64,000 bases of DNA from CAWAHD01 sp963781785 (GCA_963781785.1 CAWAHD010000005.1:2046001-2110000); one strand, 5' to 3'; positions 10,879-23,016 are shown, counted from the stretch's first letter. Translations and numbers: made by a program. Notes: a model not told the origin generated them from the letters alone.

Positions 10879-10991
10879 ACTCGAGGCCGCCGATAAGATC
10901 AATCCCGGGTGCGCCGCGTAGAAGAATGTCACACCGCCCTGACGCGCAGCGACTCGAGGCCGCCGACAAGATCAATACCGCGTGCGCCGGG
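10879..10991. repeat. Imperfect 40-bp direct repeat pair
   Basis: Two 40-base copies differing at about four positions lie at 10879-10918 and 10952-10991. Each starts ACTCGAGGCCGCCGA and continues AAGATCAAT. They fill the short gap between the cytochrome gene and the DUF1573 gene. No coding role is visible. Confidence 0.7.
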
Positions 10992-11010
10992 GCGATCGCC
11001 CGGGTCGGGT

Positions 11011-12132
11011 TCAGCCCTCACCTCCGGAGATCAAGATCCTCACCGGAATCTTCAGCTCAGCGGCCCGAGGATGATCGGTCTTGAGGATGATCTCGCCCTC
11101 GACGGCACCCGGAGCCGTCCCGGGCGGGACAATGACCGTCATTGTGTAGCTCCCCTTCTGGTTCCCCGCCTCGTTGGGCGTGATCTTGACTTCGATCTTT
11201 GCCGGCTTATCGACGACCTCAAATGTCGTTTCCCGGTTTCCTCTCACCAGGATCTTCATCTTGTGGGTTCTGCCCTCGCGGCTCTTCACATCAGTCAGGT
11301 GCACTCGCTCCGGAATCACGCCGACCGGCCCGATGGCATTCCCCGTGATCGAGACCTTCACCTGCTGCTGGAGTGGATGATCGGTCTCCACCAGCAACTC
11401 CTCCTGAAATCTCCCCAGCGGCAAGCCTGGCTTGATTTCGAGGTCGACGCGATAACCACCGGACTTCACATTAAGATGCTTGCGGTCCACGTCCGTCAGC
11501 GGCGTGTACGTGGCGGAGATGAGCGCGGGCAGCGACGTGCTCGCCCGGGTGACCTTCGTCTCGGGCCGGTCCATAGAGAAAACCGCGATCGTCGCCTTCC
11601 TCGGTTCTTCGTTCGAGACCGCGTTCAGAACGATCATCTCCGGCGGGAACACCACCAGCGGCGGATAGACCTTGCCCTTGACATTGAGCGTGAAGCTCTG
11701 CCGGGTCGGGTCGTTGGTGCCGATGGTTGCGCTCTTGGCGTAATCGGCCGACGGGAATTGCTTCGTGTCCCACTCGAGGTCGATCGTCGTCGATTCCTTC
11801 GGCTTGACGGTCACCCTCGGGTGCTCTTCACCCTCCTTCGGGGCCAGCTTGGCGATCGTGCACGAGCAAGTCGACCCCGACAACCACATCTCCAATTCGC
11901 CGTCCCCCACGTTCTTCACTTCCCACGTGTGCTTGTGCTTCGTCTGCTGCGGCAGCGTGCCGAAATCGAAGACGAGCGGCTGCGCTATCTCCACCTTGGG
12001 CTGAGGACCCGTGCCCTCGCTCACCCCGACCATCACCGGACCCTTCGTGGAATTCGATCCACTCAGGGTGTAATACGACGCCACCGCAGTCAGGAAGACC
12101 ACTGCGACGACGAGACTGATCCACCGTAACAT
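11011..12132 (-). CDS. Membrane-anchored DUF1573 protein
   Basis: 373 residues. A short N-terminal hydrophobic anchor (ISLVVAVVFLTAVASYYTL) is followed by Ig-like beta domains of the DUF1573 type: FDFGTLPQQTKHKHTWEVKN and then GSTCSCTIAKL, the family's hallmark Cys pair. It should face the periplasm. DUF1573 proteins are numerous in planctomycetes and Bacteroidetes and have no established function. ATG at 12132 has CTGGAG upstream. It reads toward the cytochrome gene on the same strand. Confidence 0.85.
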   Translation of the reverse strand: MLRWISLVVAVVFLTAVASYYTLSGSNSTKGPVMVGVSEGTGPQPKVEIAQPLVFDFGTLPQQTKHKHTWEVKNVGDGELEMWLSGSTCSCTIAKLAPKEGEEHPRVTVKPKESTTIDLEWDTKQFPSADYAKSATIGTNDPTRQSFTLNVKGKVYPPLVVFPPEMIVLNAVSNEEPRKATIAVFSMDRPETKVTRASTSLPALISATYTPLTDVDRKHLNVKSGGYRVDLEIKPGLPLGRFQEELLVETDHPLQQQVKVSITGNAIGPVGVIPERVHLTDVKSREGRTHKMKILVRGNRETTFEVVDKPAKIEVKITPNEAGNQKGSYTMTVIVPPGTAPGAVEGEIILKTDHPRAAELKIPVRILISGGEG

Positions 12133-12447
12133 GTTCGAGCATCTCCAGTTGGAACAATCATTTCCATCGTGAATAACAGTGAGTCGATGAATTCAAGCGA
12201 AGGCGGCCAGTCTCTGCCAGGAAGCCCGAGAGCCCGAGCGAGCAGCCTTCCGCCTCCTTATGATGATAAGGAGAGCTTCGCCGTCGCGGCAAGGCATCCG
12301 GTCATAACACCGTTAAGAAGCCAGGAATGCTCGCCGCGGCCTGCGCGAGACGGCGCATGATCCCGGGCGGGCATGTCGCTCCGGTACGGGCGTCGCGCCC
12401 AGCCGAGTCCGGCCCGGCTTGCGGGTCGATCCTGGCTTCTACCGGGC
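12133..12447. other. Intergenic region with a small perfect hairpin
   Basis: No supported gene lies in these 315 bases. A perfect inverted repeat, CTCCTTAT-gatg-ATAAGGAG, sits at 12254-12273. No T tract follows it on either strand, so it is not an obvious intrinsic terminator. Confidence 0.5.
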
Positions 12448-13291
12448 TCACCCCGCGCAAGCCTTCTTGCCGGCGATGTTGATGCCGTGACCCTGACCCT
12501 GGTGGTAAAAAACCTGGTCGAGGCTGAGGTTGACCAGGTCGGTCAGATGAGCCTCCTGGAACCATGCGGCCACTTCGTCATAGGTATGCCGCGACATGTA
12601 TCGGGGAGCGTACCAGTCGAGCGTGTCACAGACGCGTACCTCGGGATCGGGGTGCATCGACACGCCGATGGTCGCAAGATGAAGCGCGACTCCCAGGCGT
12701 TCGACCCACCACCGCGGACTGGCGCAGAGTCGCCGCTTGAGGCCTCCCAGGGGAGCCGAGACCCGACAGAAAAACTCCAGCCACGTCACCGGCAAGCGCG
12801 TCGAGACGAAGCGCTCCAGGTTCATGATCGCTTCGACGATCGGGCGCTCGCGCCATAGACCCATATCACGATCCGTCCCCCCGGCTTGAGCAGCCGCGCC
12901 AGGGCCAGAAACGAAGCGCGGGGATCGGGGGTGTGATCAAGCACCCCCAGCGAATAAATCAAATCAAAGCTCTCCGCCTCGAACGGCAGATTCAGCAGAT
13001 CCGCTCGCACGAGGCCGACCCGCGTTAACCCTGCCGTCAGATCGCGCGCGGCCACGACCGCCGTGCTCAAGTCGACGCCCGCGATCAGCCTGGCGGCGCT
13101 TCCGCGGCGATCCGCAGGTAACGCCCCATGCCGCAGCCGGCATCGAGCACGATCTTGCCGGCGAGATCGTGGTCCGTGAAGCCGGTCCGGCCGCGGAAGG
13201 TGGCGCGGTCTTCCTCCGGCCGGATGATCCGGAACCGATTCCACTGCATTCCGTAAGCCGACTTCGTCCTGGCTTGATCGGCGGCGGGCAT
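12448..13291 (-). CDS. Class I SAM-dependent methyltransferase (two frameshifts)
   Basis: Three consecutive frames rejoin into one methyltransferase of about 281 residues. Part 1 has the SAM motif I KIVLDAGCGMGRYLRIAAEA. Part 2 has LRIAGVDLSTAVVAA-type motif II and FDLIYSLGVLDHTPDP, the motif IV/V region of the Methyltransf_11 family, then LLKPGGRIVIWVYG. Part 3 ends with WYAPRYMSRHTYDEVAAWF, a tail common in methyltransferases of polysaccharide or quinone type. Breaks lie near 13093 and 12852, each repaired by one added base. ATG at 13291 follows GGAAG. The substrate is unknown. The gene lies 35 bases downstream of tsaB on the same strand. Confidence 0.78.
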
Positions 13292-13326
13292 GGCGTCTTC
13301 CGGTCAAGAAAAGAAGTACAGCCTGG

Positions 13327-14027
13327 TCAACCGGGCCCGGCGGGATTGCGAGAATCCCACCGCTCCTCCGCAGCGCTTTGCCGCAGGTAGCGCGGCTCGA
13401 AGAGCCATGGGTCATCGCGGCGACCGCTTGACCAGGCATCGCGTGCCAGCTCGACCAGGCGCGAGCCGTCAGGGTAATTGAGCGTGGAATCCGCCGCCAT
13501 GACCCTCGCTCCGGCGGCGTCGCGGATGTGTGCTTTGTCGAGGCCCGGGCCCAGAACGAGCATGCTCGGATCAAGTCGCGCCGACCATTCCGAGAGATTC
13601 TCGATCTGGCTCCCTCGTGTCGAAAAAAGCGGTTCACCGGGCGCCGTCCTGGAGAATTCCGCGGTGTAGGCCTGGCCGCGCTGAGCGTCGGCGACGACCC
13701 AGATGTGCAGGGCATCGCGTGCGTTCCGCGCAACGGCTTCGAGGCTATCAAACCCGACCAGGGCCGCGCCGGTCGCGTACGCCAGGGTCTTGGCCGCCAT
13801 GACGCCCACCCTCAACCCGGTATACGAGCCCGGGCCCAGGCCGACCCCGATCAGGTCGAGGTCCCCAGGCGCAGATGACCCTGGGCGAGAATCTCCCCGA
13901 CCCGCGGGATCAGGTCACGACCGTGCCGGCGCTCGGGACCGCTCGCGGCGCAAATCAACGCCCCATCCCGCGTTAATAAACCGAGTGCGGCTCGCTCCGT
14001 CGACGTATCCAGGACCAGCAGGTTCAT
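13327..14027 (-). CDS. tsaB: tRNA threonylcarbamoyladenosine biosynthesis protein TsaB (one frameshift)
   Basis: TsaB is the ASKHA-fold partner of TsaD in making the t6A37 modification of ANN-decoding tRNAs. The N-terminus MNLLVLDTSTERAALGLL and the segment ERRHGRDLIPRVGEIL are typical. A frame break in the C4 run at 13863-13866 separates this from the next conserved stretch, DLIGVGLGPGSYTGLRVGV, which is the family signature. The C-terminus PWLFEPRYLR also matches the TsaB family. ATG at 14027 has GCGGAAAG next to it. About 233 residues when rejoined, normal for the family. The gene is expected to be essential, so the break is probably a sequence error. Confidence 0.88.
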
Positions 14028-14077
14028 CTTTCCGCCCGCAATCACTCAATTCGCAGCGAGACCATGACGGCGTGGAC

Positions 14078-14107
14078 TTGACCGCCGGCGTTGGTTCGCC
14101 CTATCTT
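14078..14107 (+). promoter_or_regulatory. Possible sigma-70-like promoter
   Basis: TTGACC (14078-14083), 18 bases, then TATCTT (14102-14107), in a clearly AT-rich patch that also holds two copies of CTTATATT. It would serve the phosphoesterase gene starting at 14233. Confidence 0.35.
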
Positions 14108-14232
14108 ATATTGGGAGCTTATATTAGATTAGAGTAAGCTCGATTCGCAGCGCGGTCGAGAGCGATCCAGGTCCGAATTGTCAGGCTCGGAGTCGTGCTG
14201 TCCACCCATTTTCGGTCGGAGGTTTTCCCCCG

Positions 14233-15039
14233 GTGCGGCGTGCTCTCATCAGCGACATTCATGGGAACCTCGAGGCCTTGGAGGTCGTGCTTGAAGATAT
14301 TCAGGCACAGGGGCTCACCGAGATCTTCTGCCTGGGCGACATCGTCGGCTACGGCCCCAACCCTCGCGAATGCGTCGATCGCGTCATGGAGACCTGCAAG
14401 ATCACGTTGCTGGGAAACCACGACCAGGGGGCCATGTTCGACCCTGACGGCTTCAACATCAGTGCCGAGCGTGCCATCTTCTGGACCCGCGAGCAGCTCG
14501 AATCTCCCAGCGACCGCGACAAGAACAAGCGCCGCTGGGATTTTCTCGGCGAGCTCCAGCGCTCGCACCGCTACGGCTCATTCCTCTTCGTTCATGGCTC
14601 GCCGCGCAATCCCTTGAGCGAATACATCTTCCCCGAAGACATTTACAACCATCGCAAGATGGAGCGCCTCTTTCAGCTCGTCGGGCGCTACCGTTTTCAG
14701 GGGCACACGCACGTTCCCGGCATCTTCACCGAAAACTTCCAGTTCTTCGCACCCGAGGAAATCGACCTGGAATATACGTTGGGTGAAGGCAAGCTGATGG
14801 TGAATGTCGGCTCGGTCGGCCAGCCGCGCGACGGCGACAATCGGGCGTGCTACGTTATCCTGGACGACGGCCTTCATGACGATTCCTCCAACGGCGAGGC
14901 CGAGCGAGCACCCGGTTCGCAGTCCCCCAAAATCGTCTACCGCCGCCTCCCCTACGATTTCGAGACCACGATCCAGAAAATCTATTCGATTCCTGAGCTC
15001 GAGCCATTCCTGGGCGACCGCCTCCGGCAAGGACGATAG
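14233..15039 (+). CDS. Calcineurin-like metallophosphoesterase
   Basis: 268 residues with the full set of binuclear-metal motifs: SDIHGNLEAL (D-x-H), GDIVGYGPNP (G-D-x-x), GNHD (GNHD motif), and GHTHVPG (G-H-x-H). The arrangement resembles the YfcE/MJ0936-like group with a Tyr-Gly-Pro after the second motif, commonly active on phosphodiesters or diadenosine polyphosphates in vitro. Cytoplasmic, no signal peptide. The start is GTG at 14233, ten bases after GGAGG. It is followed by the yidC-mnmE-fumC group on the same strand, after a 336-base gap. Confidence 0.85.
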   Translation: MRRALISDIHGNLEALEVVLEDIQAQGLTEIFCLGDIVGYGPNPRECVDRVMETCKITLLGNHDQGAMFDPDGFNISAERAIFWTREQLESPSDRDKNKRRWDFLGELQRSHRYGSFLFVHGSPRNPLSEYIFPEDIYNHRKMERLFQLVGRYRFQGHTHVPGIFTENFQFFAPEEIDLEYTLGEGKLMVNVGSVGQPRDGDNRACYVILDDGLHDDSSNGEAERAPGSQSPKIVYRRLPYDFETTIQKIYSIPELEPFLGDRLRQGR

Positions 15040-15375
15040 CCTTGTGTTCCTCTTGGAGAGCGAGACGCCCGTCCCGACCGACTGGCGCTTCCGTGATCGG
15101 TCAGCCCCACCGACGTTTTTTGCTTCCCAGGCCGTCCAGTGAATCCAGAGTAGTCGGCGCCGCCTCCCGACTTCGCCGGCGTCCGGGCTCAGCTTGCAAA
15201 CTGAGCGGCACCATGAGAGTGTGGTCCCCGCCTAACGGGAACCCATCCTCATGCCCAACGTTTTGAAAATGCATGCAACATGGGGCTGGCTCCTCTGCCT
15301 GGCCGCCGCTCCCTCCCTGGCTTGTCTGCAATCTCTTGGTTACCAGGTTTTCTTGGTCCTCAGGTTTCCTCCGCC
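15040..15375. other. Intergenic region upstream of yidC
   Basis: No gene is supported here. The rnpA and rpmH genes that often precede yidC are absent. The frame upstream of yidC is open from 15280 but lacks family similarity there. No terminator or convincing promoter was seen. Confidence 0.5.
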
Positions 15376-17664
15376 ATGAATCACGATAAACGGCTGGTCG
15401 TTTATTTTTTTGTGATCGTCGTTGCGTGGATGTTCGTGAGTACCTACATCTCACGGTTGATGGGGTGGAACCCACCCCCGAAGAAGCCGCCCGCGATTGC
15501 CGCCGCCAAGGACAATCCCGCCAAGCCCGACCTCCCCGATGCCGGCGCCCCTCCCAAGGGCGATGCCCCGAAGGCTGAAGCCAAGGTTGCCGAGAAGAAG
15601 CAGGCCGAGGCGAAACCGAATGGGCAAGAACCGCCCAACGAGCCCGAGGTCGAAGTGGTCGCTGAAGCCGAGCTGGTCCTCGGCTCGACGACGGACAAAT
15701 CACCAGAAGGGTATCATCTTGAAGCCCATCTGACCCAGAACGGCGCCGGAATCGAGGCTCTCTTTTCCTCTCGGTTCGACGCCGAATTCGAGTTTGGCAA
15801 GCCCGGCCGGCGCCCGCTCGAATTCATCCATCGCGATCCGGGCTGGCCCCCGTCACTCGCCTTGACGCTGAGCACCGGCCCGGGCGACGGCAAAAAGCTC
15901 ATTGCCGAACCCGACCCGGCCGATGCCGATGACGAGGCGGCTGCACTCAGGCAAGCGGCGGCCGAGGCCGAGGACTTGCTCGATTCGGTCCTCTGGGAGG
16001 TCGTCCGCGACCCCGTCACCAAGAAGATCGTCCAGCCCGCCGCGGGAACCGACCTGGTCACCAAGACCCCGGTCACCGGCCAGTCCATCGCATTCCGGAC
16101 CACGTCCAAGAGTGGCGTCAAGATCACCAAGACCTTCCGCCTCTTCCCGAACGCCGACGGGCTTGAGGTCGAGCTCAAGTTCGAGAGCCCCGACCGCGAG
16201 AGATCGACCGTTTATCACGTGCTCGGACCTCACGGGATCCCCATCGAGGGCCTCTGGTACACGGGCACCTTCCGCGACGTATTTTTCGGCCAGTTGACCC
16301 CGAGCGGAACGACCGAGATCGTGACGCACGCGGCCGGGGACGTGGCCGGGGCGAAGGAGGGTGCCATCGATAATACCACCCTGCCCCTCCGCTTCGCCGG
16401 TATCGAAAACCAGCACTTCGTCATCATGATCGAGCCCTTCCCACCGCCCACCCGCCCCGACGACCGCTGGGACTCCAAAACAATCGCCATCCTCCTGCAC
16501 AAGAAGGAGCAGGTTCAGCATTCCGACGTGGGAATCAAGATCACCTCGAAACCGATTACCATCGCCCCGGATCAACCGGTCGTCCACACCTACCAGGTCT
16601 ACGCCGGCCCCAAGACCAGCAGAGGCGCTTTTCCCCTATGGCGCCCAGGGCCTCGCCTCGTACCGGAAGCCGCAATGGATTCCCCTGGCTCCCGACATCG
16701 CCCGAGTCGTCATCACGCCGACTTTGGGCTTTACCTACGAGGTCACGAACAGGGTCGCTCGGTTTTTCGGCGGCTCGAAGGGAAACTACGGCATCGCGAT
16801 CATCCTGCTCACGATCCTGGTGCGTGCGCTCATGTTTCCGCTCGGCCGCAAACAGGCCCTGTCGGCCCAGAAAATGCAAAACGCTTCAGCCCCATCTCAA
16901 AGAGCTGCAAGAGCAATATAAGGACGACAAGGAAAAGCTCACCAAGGAGACGTTCGCCCTCTACAAGAGGCACGGGGTCAACCCGGTCGGCGGCTGCCTG
17001 CCGGCCTTGATTCAACTGCCGATCTTCGTCGGTCTCTGGCAGGCGCTCAATACCAGCTTTCCGCTGCGGCATGCGACGTTTTTGTGGATCCGCGACCTCG
17101 CCGCTCCCGACATGCTGTTTCACCTGCCCGTTTGAGCTCCCATTTCTGGGTGAGTGGTTCAACCTGCTGCCGTTCTTGGTCGTGGGCCTGATGCTGGTGC
17201 AGACCAAGCTGTTCGCACCGCCGGCCACGACCCCCGAGGCCGAGATGCAGCAGAAAATGATGAAGTATATGATGGTGTTCATGGGATTCATGTTTTACAA
17301 GGTACCCTCCGGGCTGGGCATCTACTTCATCACCAGCAGCCTCTGGGCTATCGGCGAGCGGCTGCTCTTGCCCAAGGTCACGCACGCGACCAGCTCGGCC
17401 CCCGTCCGGCGGCGAGGCAGGCGACTCGTTCGGCGACCGAGGAACGAACAAAGGCAGCTCAAACGGCGACGGCGGCGGGCCCCGAGGCGGCGGCAAGGGG
17501 GACCGGCGGCGGCAACGGCGCCAAGGTCGAGGCCAAGCCCCCCGGCAAGATCGCGCAGTTCTGGGAGCGCGTCCTCGATGAAGCGCGCAAAGACCCGACC
17601 TATCGCAAGGTGGTCGACGAACGCGACGGTCCAGGATCGCACCAAAGACAAGGAAAAGCGATAG
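15376..17664 (+). CDS. yidC: Membrane protein insertase YidC (about five frameshifts)
   Basis: YidC inserts and folds inner-membrane proteins, alone or with SecYEG. ATG at 15376 starts an N-terminal helix (VYFFVIVVAWMFVSTYI) followed by a Pro/Ala/Lys-rich linker and the large beta-rich periplasmic domain (VVHTYQVYAGPK). The conserved 60KD_IMP core follows in other frames: GNYGIAIILLTILVRALMFP, then LQPHLKELQEQYKDDKEKL, then VNPVGGCLPALIQLPIFVGL, then MVFMGFMFYKVPSGLGIYF. Breaks lie near 16621, in A4 at 16878-16881, in C3 at 17127-17129, in C5 at 17399-17403 and near 17628. The tail is a basic/acidic extension ending DRTKDKEKR. Rejoined length is about 760 residues. mnmE follows 86 bases later, a common neighbour of yidC. 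Confidence 0.9.
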
Positions 17665-17750
17665 GACCGGCCCCGGCCCAAGCCGCGCAGGCGGTGAGCC
17701 GCCGGCCCTCCGCCGCCTGACGAGCGATCAGCCTCCGAGGCCCTTGACCG

Positions 17751-19121
17751 ATGCCCGCGACGCTCGACCCCAACGACACCATCGCGGCGGTGGCCACTCC
17801 GCCCGGACCTGCCTTGCGAGGCATCGTCAGGCTTTCTGGCCCTGAAGCCCTCGAGATTGCGCTCGACGGCTTCATGCCCGACCGGCACGAACCGCTTCCC
17901 GAGCGAGTGGCCGGCGGCCAGGCCAGGCCGGCTGACGGTCGACGGCCTGCGGCCGTCTCCTGCCGGCTCATGCTGGCAATCTGGCCGGCGCCGCGAACTT
18001 ATACGGGGCAAACCGTCGCCGAGATCCACACCGTCGGCTCGACGCCGCTGGTCAGCCTGGTGCTTGCCCATTGCCTGGCCAAGGGCGCGCGGGTGGCCGA
18101 GCCCGGCGAGTTCACGCTCCGCGCTTTCCTTTCGGGCCGGATCGACCTGACGCGGGCCGAGGCGGTGCTGGGAATGATCGACGCGCGCAGAGCCCCGCGC
18201 AGCTCGAAGCGGCCCTCGAACAGCTTGCCGGCGGCCTGTCCGGGCCCATCCTCGTCTTACGCGACCGTCTTGCTCGACCTGGTCGCCCATCTGGAAGCCG
18301 AGCCTCGATTTCTCCGACCAGCCCGACGTCGACCCCGTCGAGCGCGCGTCCGTTGCCGGCGAGCTCGAACGATCCGCGGCCGAGCTCGCCGCGCTCGAAC
18401 TGCGGCTCAGCGAGCGCGATCGACCGGAAAGCCACCCTCGTGTCGTCCTGGTCGGTCCGCCCAACGCCGGCAAAAGCCGGCTCTATAACGCACTCCTGGG
18501 CCGCGACCAAGCCATCGTCTCGCCCGCGCCGGAACAACCCGCGATTACCTCACTGCCCTGTGCGACTGCGACGGCCTGACAGTCGAGCTGGTGGATACCG
18601 CCGGAATCGAGGCCCCATGCGGGTCGATCGCCGCGCACGCCCAGGCGTTGCGCACCGCGCAGGCCACTCGCGCCGACCTCCTGCTCGACTGCCGCTCGCC
18701 GGAATCCGGGGGAAGTTCTGCCTACCCATCCACGGAATCGTGCCTGCGCCTGGCCGTCTGGACCAAAAGCGACATGGCCATGCCCCTGGGCGCTTTTCCC
18801 GGCGAACTTCCGCCGATTGTCACGAGCGCACTCACAGGCAGCGGCCTCGATCCGCTACGGTCAGCCGTCGCGCGGGCGATCCGCAGCCAGAACTCACGGG
18901 GAGATCTTCCGGCCGGCACCGGCGCGCGCTGCCGCGCCAGCCTGGGGTCTGCCGGTAGAGCGCTCCAATCGGCCGCCCTATCACTGGTTCAGGAGAGCGG
19001 AGATGAGCTCGTCGCCTTTGACCTCCGCCTGGCCATCGACGAGCTCGGCAAAATCGTCGGGGCCGTCGTCACCGACGACATCCTCGACCGCATCTTTCGC
19101 CGTTTCTGCATCGGCAAGTAA
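17751..19121 (+). CDS. mnmE: tRNA modification GTPase MnmE (about four frameshifts)
   Basis: With MnmG, MnmE makes the 5-carboxymethylaminomethyl group on U34 of certain tRNAs. The start MPATLDPNDTIAAVATPPG and the segment EPGEFTLRAFLSGRIDLTRAEAV match the tetrahydrofolate-binding N-terminal domain and the start of the helical domain. The inserted G domain has G1 VGPPNAGKS (in a second frame) and G3 DTAG (VELVDTAGIE). The protein ends in FCIGK, the hallmark MnmE C-terminus with the catalytic Cys. Breaks lie near 18188, 18270, 18303 and 18527; rejoining gives about 457 residues, the normal size. The usual NKxD motif reads TKSD. ATG at 17751 follows GAGG at some distance. Confidence 0.9.
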
Positions 19122-19256
19122 GCGTGTTTTCTAGCGCGATGTGCCCCGGCTATCCCGGTGCGGCGCTCCCGACGATCGGGTATCTTGATGGTGGATCTCC
19201 TGAATTCTCTCCAGGTCCTGCAACTGGGACCGAACGCCTGCCGAGGTCGAAGACCC

Positions 19257-20660
<1,404 letters not shown>

Positions 20661-20696
20661 GAGCGAGTTTGGAGCCGCGAACAGCGCACGCATCGA

Positions 20697-22112
20697 TCAC
20701 TCGTGCCCGCCGCCCTGATCCTTCCAGCCGGGCCCGCCGCCGAACACGCGGTTGGTGCCGGCCACGGGCACTCCCGTAATCATCGAGGCTTCCAGAGTGA
20801 GCGCGCGCAAGTCCTCGGGCTCGAGGTGATGCACGCTGCTTTTGCCGCAGGCCCGGGCCAGGATCTGGATCTCCGACACGAGCGCATGAAAAAAATTGGC
20901 GACCCGCTCCGCCGCCGGCCCGACCTCGAGCCGGGCGGATAGATCCGGGTCCTGCGTCGTGATCCCCACGGGACATCGACCGGTGTGGCAGTGGTGGCAG
21001 GAGTACGGCGCGGCGCCGATCTTGTGATAATCTTCCAGGTAGATCGGCTTGTTGCAATTGAGGGCGATCAGGAGAGCCGTCCCCAGGTAGCAGGCATCCG
21101 CACCCAGGGCCATCGCCTTGGCGCAGTCCGACCCGTGGCGGAGGCCGCCGGCAATCACAAGCTGGACCTGGCCGTAAAGACCAATGTCTTCCAGTGCGGC
21201 CCTGGCCTCGCACACGGCCGCCAGGGTGGGTATGCCGGTGTGCTCTTGCAAGAGCTCAGGTGACGCCGCCGTTCCCCCCTCCATGCCGTCGACCACGATC
21301 ACATCGGCACCCGCCTTGGCCGCCAGCCGCACGTCGTCGAACACCCGCGAGGCCCCCATCTTGACGAAAATCGGCACCTGGTAGTCCGTCGCCTCGCGCA
21401 GCTCCTCGATCTTGATGATCAGGTCGTCGGGACCGAGGAAATCCGGATGCCGGCACGGCGACCGCTGATCGACGCCCGGCGGCAAGTCGCGCAGCCGGGC
21501 GACCTCCTCAGAAACCTTCGATCCCAGGAGCAAGCCGCCGGTCCCGGGCTTGGCTCCCTGGCCGATCGTCAGCTCGATGGCGTCGGCCTGGCGCAGATGT
21601 TGAATGTTGATGCCGTACCGGCTGGGCAACACCTCGTAAATCAAAACCCGGGACTCGGTCCGCTCCACGTCCAGCATCCCGCCGTCACCCGTGGTCGTCG
21701 ACGTGCCGGCCATCGTCGCTCCCCGGGCAAGAGCCGTCTTGGCCTGTCGCGACAGTGCCCCGAAGCTCATCCCGGTGACGAGTAGCGGAATCTCCAGCTC
21801 GACCGGCTTCCTGGCGAACCGCGTGCCCAGGACCGTCCGGGTCCCGCACGACTCCCGATAGCCCTCCAGTGGAATGCGCGTGAGCGTGCCGGGAAGGAAC
21901 GTGAGATCGTCGAAGGTCGCCCACGTTCGCTTCCGCAGTGAGCCAAACCCCCGGATCCGATATCGCCCCAGCTCGGCCTTGATCTGGATGTCTTCCATGA
22001 CGGCCGGCGTGAACGTCCCGGAAGACTCCCTGGGCGACGGATCGCCGCCGATCGCTCGGCCCGTCTCCCATGCGCTTCTGATGGAGGCCGCGCCGGCCTC
22101 TGGCTCATTCAA
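20697..22112 (-). CDS. FMN-binding glutamate synthase family protein (GltB central domain; MgsC/GlxD-like)
   Basis: Stand-alone FMN/4Fe-4S domain of glutamate synthase. Seen in sequence: GMSFGALSRQAKTALARGAT, GQGAKPGTGG, KMGASRVFDDV, VIVVDGMEGGTAASP, VIAGGLRHGSDCAKAMALGA, and the Cys cluster CHHCHTGRCPVG that holds the iron-sulfur centre. These form the TIM-barrel that combines 2-oxoglutarate with ammonia or an amine. The split arrangement (FMN, GXGXG and amidotransferase subunits as separate genes) is known from archaeal-type glutamate synthase and from N-methylglutamate synthase. I chose TTG at 22112: GAGGAG precedes it and it overlaps the stop of the TPR gene, implying translational coupling. 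Upstream residues in frame lack family similarity. 471 residues, uninterrupted. Confidence 0.88.
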   Translation of the reverse strand: MNEPEAGAASIRSAWETGRAIGGDPSPRESSGTFTPAVMEDIQIKAELGRYRIRGFGSLRKRTWATFDDLTFLPGTLTRIPLEGYRESCGTRTVLGTRFARKPVELEIPLLVTGMSFGALSRQAKTALARGATMAGTSTTTGDGGMLDVERTESRVLIYEVLPSRYGINIQHLRQADAIELTIGQGAKPGTGGLLLGSKVSEEVARLRDLPPGVDQRSPCRHPDFLGPDDLIIKIEELREATDYQVPIFVKMGASRVFDDVRLAAKAGADVIVVDGMEGGTAASPELLQEHTGIPTLAAVCEARAALEDIGLYGQVQLVIAGGLRHGSDCAKAMALGADACYLGTALLIALNCNKPIYLEDYHKIGAAPYSCHHCHTGRCPVGITTQDPDLSARLEVGPAAERVANFFHALVSEIQILARACGKSSVHHLEPEDLRALTLEASMITGVPVAGTNRVFGGGPGWKDQGGGHE

Positions 22113-23016
22113 GAATTGAGCTCCTCGGCTCTCGTCTCGGGCTGTGACCGCTCCCTTGCCCTTCCATTGCCGCCGGGTGCCGGCAACGACCCCGGAGACT
22201 GGCCCTGGCATTCGCGCAGGTATTTCTTCGCCGGTTCGGCAAAGTCGGTATGATTCGTCAGCTTGAGCACTCGCTGGAAATCAGCGGCGGCATCCCCCAG
22301 AAGCCCCTTTTTCGCCAGGCAGATTCCACGATGAAGGTACGATTCGGCATCGTTGGCCCGGAACTGCATGAGCCGCCCGAAATCAGCCAGCGCCAGGTCA
22401 AGATTGCCCTGCTCGGTGTGGATCTTGGCGCGCTGAAGATACGCCGACGCCAGCCGGGCATCGTGCTCGATCGCGCGGTCGAAATCCTCCAGGGCATGCG
22501 GCAAATCTCCCATGGCCTGGAGAACCGACCCGCGCCGGTAGTAGGCTTCGGCATTCTCGGGGGCGGTCTCGATCGCCTGGTTGCACTCATAGAGCGCCGC
22601 GGCGTATTCCTTGTTCACGAGATGCCGCCGGCCCTCCTTGAGATGCCGGGGCACCTGGCGCGCAGCCGGCGCCGCGTCGTGAAGAACACCCACGACATCA
22701 CCACGGCCGCCACCGCCGGGAGCGCCACGACAGCCGCGGTCGTGACTCGACGGACACGCGGCGGATACCGCATCGTCGTCACCGTGATCCGCGGACCTTG
22801 CTTCTCGGTGACCGTCTGCTCGTGGACAAACCAGACGAAAACCATGATCGCGATCAGACCGACGATCCCCAGTCCCCGCGCAAACCGCCGGAACCTGCCG
22901 ATGGAGAGCAGAATCGCCGCGATGACCAGGATCAGAACTCCCGCGCCGAATCCGACCGCCAGCCCCGTCGGGCCCGGCCAGTTGATCACTCGGTCATAAT
23001 ATTCAGCGAGCGTCAT
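22109..23016 (-). CDS. Membrane-anchored TPR protein (one frameshift)
   Basis: The N-terminus MTLAEYYDRVINWPGPTG leads into two hydrophobic helices (GFGAGVLILVIAAILLSI; ARGLGIVGLIAIMVFVWFV) and a possible third (AAVVALPAVAAVVMSWVFF). After a frame break near 22665 the rest has at least three tetratricopeptide units (AAALYECNQAIETAPENAEA; YYRRGSVLQAMGDLPHALED). Such proteins scaffold complexes. Its stop overlaps the start of the FMN-glutamate-synthase gene, so the two are co-translated, and a strong promoter-like sequence lies 200 bases upstream. Function is unknown. ATG at 23016 is preceded by GAGACTCC only, a weak ribosome site. Confidence 0.72.

Noticed and set aside
10909..12129. 406-codon plus-strand frame over the DUF1573 gene
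   Set aside because: Arg/His-rich composition typical of a complement-strand frame; the minus-strand DUF1573 protein is clear.
16878..16881. Possible programmed frameshift in yidC at AAAA
   Set aside because: No slippery heptamer with downstream structure, and four other breaks in the same gene point to sequence error.
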